Below, in pieces: positions 62,152 through 64,000 of a stretch of DNA of 64,000 bases. A model generated the notes under the pieces. It ran no database searches, had not been told where the DNA came from, and was given only the letters and a program-made list of their open reading frames with translations. Made by a program: the position numbers and the translations under genes. The first letter of the stretch is position 1. Each line of letters starts with the position of its first letter. Location: positions 3,290,816-3,354,815 of the forward strand of contig NZ_KQ033912.1 in the NCBI RefSeq assembly GCF_000969835.1. Direction: 5' to 3'. The DNA comes from Parabacteroides goldsteinii DSM 19448 = WAL 12034 (lineage in GTDB: Bacteria; Bacteroidota; Bacteroidia; Bacteroidales; Tannerellaceae).

Positions 62152-62208
62152 TGTGACATTTTTGTGACATCAAATCCTTGGTGGTCTTTGGGGCGGTTTC
62201 TACTTTTA
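62152..62208 (+). promoter_or_regulatory. Direct repeats and promoter upstream of the propeller gene
   Basis: TGTGACAT occurs at 62152-62159 and 62163-62170 (11-nt period), just before a promoter of TTG at 62178-62180 and TACTTTTA at 62201-62208, spaced 20 nt. The position fits an activator site. Confidence 0.65.
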
Positions 62209-62257
62209 CGAATCCAAATAAAATAGTCTATGTTTAATAACTAATATAACTGAAAAC

Positions 62258-63403
62258 ATGAAAAGTAGAAATCTTATGTTGGGTGCTATTCTATTCATAT
62301 TAATGGGATGCGGAGTTGATAAATCAGACAGTCTTGTCACAGTAGATGTTACGGCAAATTATCCAAAGAAAGAACTGGTTTTGCAGGATTTTATGGATGT
62401 GGAATATATTCCGTTGGAGACGACGGATGAATTTGTTGTCAAAGGCAAGATCACGGATGTCGGTAAAGATATCTTGGTATTGACGAATGTTCGTCAGGGA
62501 GAAATTTTGATATTTGACCGGTCGACTGGCAAAGGATTGAAGAAGATTAATCGTAGAGGTCAAGGTCCGGAAGAGTATATATTGCCTTTTAATGTTCATT
62601 TGAATAAAGAAGAGGATGAGATGTTTGTGAATGACGGTCCTTCAAGTAAAATCCAGGTATATGATTTGGATGGCAATTATAAAAGGACAATCCCTTATAA
62701 ACAGGGTGCACTTGTCACGAACTTGTACGATTATGATGAAAATCATTTTCTTTCTCAGAATGTTTATTCGCCTGAGAACGAGTCTTCTTCGTCTACGTTC
62801 TTTCTTTTGTCTACACAAGATGGAAGCTGGACGGATATTGAGCTTCCATACGGGAAGAGAATCTCTCCGGTAATCGTAAAGCGTGCAGCGGATGGGATTT
62901 ACGCAAGTGTTCCCGGTAATAGTTTTATATCTTCTTATCAGGGCGATTGGATTTTGAGTGAACCTTCAGCCGATACTATCTATGCCCATCGGCCGAACGG
63001 AGATCTTCGTCCGTTTATGGTCAGGACTCCTTCTGTACAGACAATGACGCCGGAAGTTTTTCTTTTTCCGGGAGTCTTGACGGATCGTTATTATTTTATG
63101 CAGACGGTGAAAAAGGAATGCGATTTCGAAAAGAATGACAAAATGCCAACTGTTGATTTAATATATGACAGGCAGGAAAAAAAGATTTATCATTCTATAG
63201 TTCATAATGCTGACTTTGATAATCGTGAGGAGGATTTGTCGGTATGTGCTTTAAACGAAGAGGTTGCTTTCGCCGTATCTTTGGATGCTTTGTCACTTAT
63301 TGAAGGGAAAGGTAAATTGAAAGGTCAGTTAAAAGAAATAGCAGCTCATTTAGGGGAAGAGGATAATCCTGTGGTTATGCTGGCTAAGATAAAAAACTTC
63401 TGA
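62258..63403 (+). CDS. 6-bladed beta-propeller lipoprotein (DUF5128-like)
   Basis: A 381-residue lipoprotein (MKSRNLMLGAILFILMGC; C18). It has the blade signs of the Bacteroidales 6-bladed propeller family: MDVEYIPLETTDEFVVKGKITDVGKDILVL, GEILIFDRSTGKGLKKINRRGQGPEEY, FVNDGPSSKIQVYDLDGNYKRTI. The repeated I-x-V-F/Y-D-x-x-G pattern marks one blade edge per repeat. Such proteins bind or process small molecules or peptides at the cell surface; the ligand is unknown. It probably is controlled by the TPR regulator at 60416-62107. It ends about 320 nt before the first rRNA promoter. Confidence 0.85.
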   Translation: MKSRNLMLGAILFILMGCGVDKSDSLVTVDVTANYPKKELVLQDFMDVEYIPLETTDEFVVKGKITDVGKDILVLTNVRQGEILIFDRSTGKGLKKINRRGQGPEEYILPFNVHLNKEEDEMFVNDGPSSKIQVYDLDGNYKRTIPYKQGALVTNLYDYDENHFLSQNVYSPENESSSSTFFLLSTQDGSWTDIELPYGKRISPVIVKRAADGIYASVPGNSFISSYQGDWILSEPSADTIYAHRPNGDLRPFMVRTPSVQTMTPEVFLFPGVLTDRYYFMQTVKKECDFEKNDKMPTVDLIYDRQEKKIYHSIVHNADFDNREEDLSVCALNEEVAFAVSLDALSLIEGKGKLKGQLKEIAAHLGEEDNPVVMLAKIKNF

Positions 63404-63457
63404 TTCAAAATCTTAAAAAATAGTATCGAACTCAGCCCGGCTACAGTATAAGTGATT

Positions 63458-63546
63458 CGTTTGATATATATCAAACGCAAAGAAGACATATATGCTTTAT
63501 TCATTTGATAATAGTGTATTATTCATTCGATATATATTGAACGAAT
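63458..63546. repeat. Palindromic repeats between the propeller gene and the rRNA promoters
   Basis: CGTTTGATATATATCAAACG at 63458-63477 is a perfect 20-bp palindrome. 63521-63546 is an imperfect palindrome containing ATTCATTCGATATATATTG and GAACGAAT. The latter matches the TCATTCGA...TCGAACGAATAAA pattern at 10707-10733. Confidence 0.8.
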
Positions 63547-63725
63547 AAAAGAAAGGGAAGTCGTGTCCTGAAATAAGTTGACAAAAACCTAAAGTAACCG
63601 TATAGTCGAATCGAAAGATGCGGGTAGTACCGGTAAGTGAGGAATATTTTTTCAGTCTTCTTTGTGCGTACATTATATTACAGTGCCTGCCGTGAAAAAA
63701 TAAATGAAAAATAGTTGGTAAAAAG

Positions 63726-63757
63726 TTTGGATCGTATATAGTAATCTACTACTTTTG
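63726..63757 (+). promoter_or_regulatory. Probable rRNA operon promoter P1
   Basis: TTTG at 63726-63729 and TACTTTTG at 63750-63757, 20 nt apart. The region downstream is leader without ORF. Confidence 0.75.
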
Positions 63758-63897
63758 CACCCGCATTCGAGAGAGAACGGCGCACCAACATGATGAAAGA
63801 GGTAACCTGAGGAAAGGGGATGAGGTTAGAGGTTCTAAGCAAAATTCCAACCGCCACAGCGACTCAAAAAAAACCTTTCAAATTTTCTTCTAAAAAA

Positions 63898-63928
63898 TTT
63901 GGTAGTTAAAAAAAAGTCCTTACCTTTG
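63898..63928 (+). promoter_or_regulatory. Probable rRNA operon promoter P2
   Basis: TTTG at 63898-63901 and TACCTTTG at 63921-63928, 19 nt apart, a near-perfect Bacteroidota promoter. The A/T-rich stretch just upstream (63866-63900) could act as an UP element. Confidence 0.85.
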
Positions 63929-63934
63929 CAGCCG

Positions 63935-64000
63935 CAATCGAAAAGAAAGCGAAAGTTCTTTGAAAGATTTACATATCAACAAGTAGTACAAGTATTAAAA
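63935..64000 (+). other. rRNA operon leader (start of an rrn transcript)
   Basis: GTTCTTTGAAAGATTT (63955-63970) resembles the boxA antitermination element found in rRNA leaders, and the following AACAAGTAGTACAAG is typical of the leader just before 16S rRNA in Bacteroidales. The 16S gene itself is not inside the window, so this is inferred from pattern. Confidence 0.7.

Overview
The window looks like a chromosome segment of a gut Bacteroidales bacterium, probably Parabacteroides or a close relative. The support is a SusC/SusD pair with an ECF sigma/FecR pair, many lipoproteins with short lipoboxes, HU-like DNA-binding, DUF4924, DUF3822 and DUF1080 proteins, and promoters of the Bacteroidota type (TTTG or TTG at -33, TAnnTTTG at -7). 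The species cannot be fixed from the sequence alone.

Layout. 35-642: a ParE-type toxin with its antitoxin. 692-10496 (minus strand): nine co-directional genes, which read from 10496 downward are a porin, an imelysin lipoprotein, a di-haem oxidoreductase lipoprotein, a second porin, a c-type cytochrome lipoprotein, a chorismatase/RidA-like protein, a hemerythrin-type iron-centre repair protein, a LuxR-type regulator and a second chorismatase/RidA-like protein. This is a plausible iron, haem and nitrosative-stress unit. 10645-12050: a palindromic repeat cluster, an HU-like gene, and two tandem, homologous, promoter-to-terminator small RNA units. 12249-18587: pflB-pflA, a zinc-type CDF exporter, ahpC and ahpF. 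18713-29065: an unrecognised 452-residue protein, an S9 peptidase, an orphan sensor kinase, a GH20 hexosaminidase, an MBL hydrolase and a short Mur-ligase-like protein. 29062-32142: DUF4924, rmlD and prfC, with a DnaA-box-like array before prfC. 32250-33713: an IS110-family element whose 5' noncoding region folds like a bridge RNA and which lies between two inverted REP-like hairpins.

34389-44669 is mostly housekeeping: HAD phosphatase, coiled-coil lipoprotein, rsmI, a helicase, DUF3822, rsmD, cardiolipin synthase, rhomboid protease and a Gfo/Idh/MocA oxidoreductase. 44760-47561 is a large TonB-type outer-membrane beta-barrel protein. 48293-58452 is a polysaccharide-utilisation-type locus: ECF sigma, FecR anti-sigma, SusC, SusD, FAD oxidoreductase and GH20 hexosaminidase. 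It points to use of an N-acetylhexosamine-containing glycan, perhaps a host glycan. Then come a small Spy/DUF4890-like protein, a double-DUF1080 lipoprotein, a membrane TPR regulator and a 6-bladed beta-propeller lipoprotein. The window ends in what looks like the tandem promoters and leader of a ribosomal RNA operon; the 16S gene would start just beyond base 64000.

The most interesting items are the tandem small RNAs at 11585-12050, where an 8-bp stem differs at most positions by compensating changes while its loop is conserved; the IS110 bridge-RNA candidate; the nine-gene iron/redox cluster with two chorismatase-like proteins; a family of palindromic intergenic repeats found at three places; and the DnaA-box-like array upstream of prfC.
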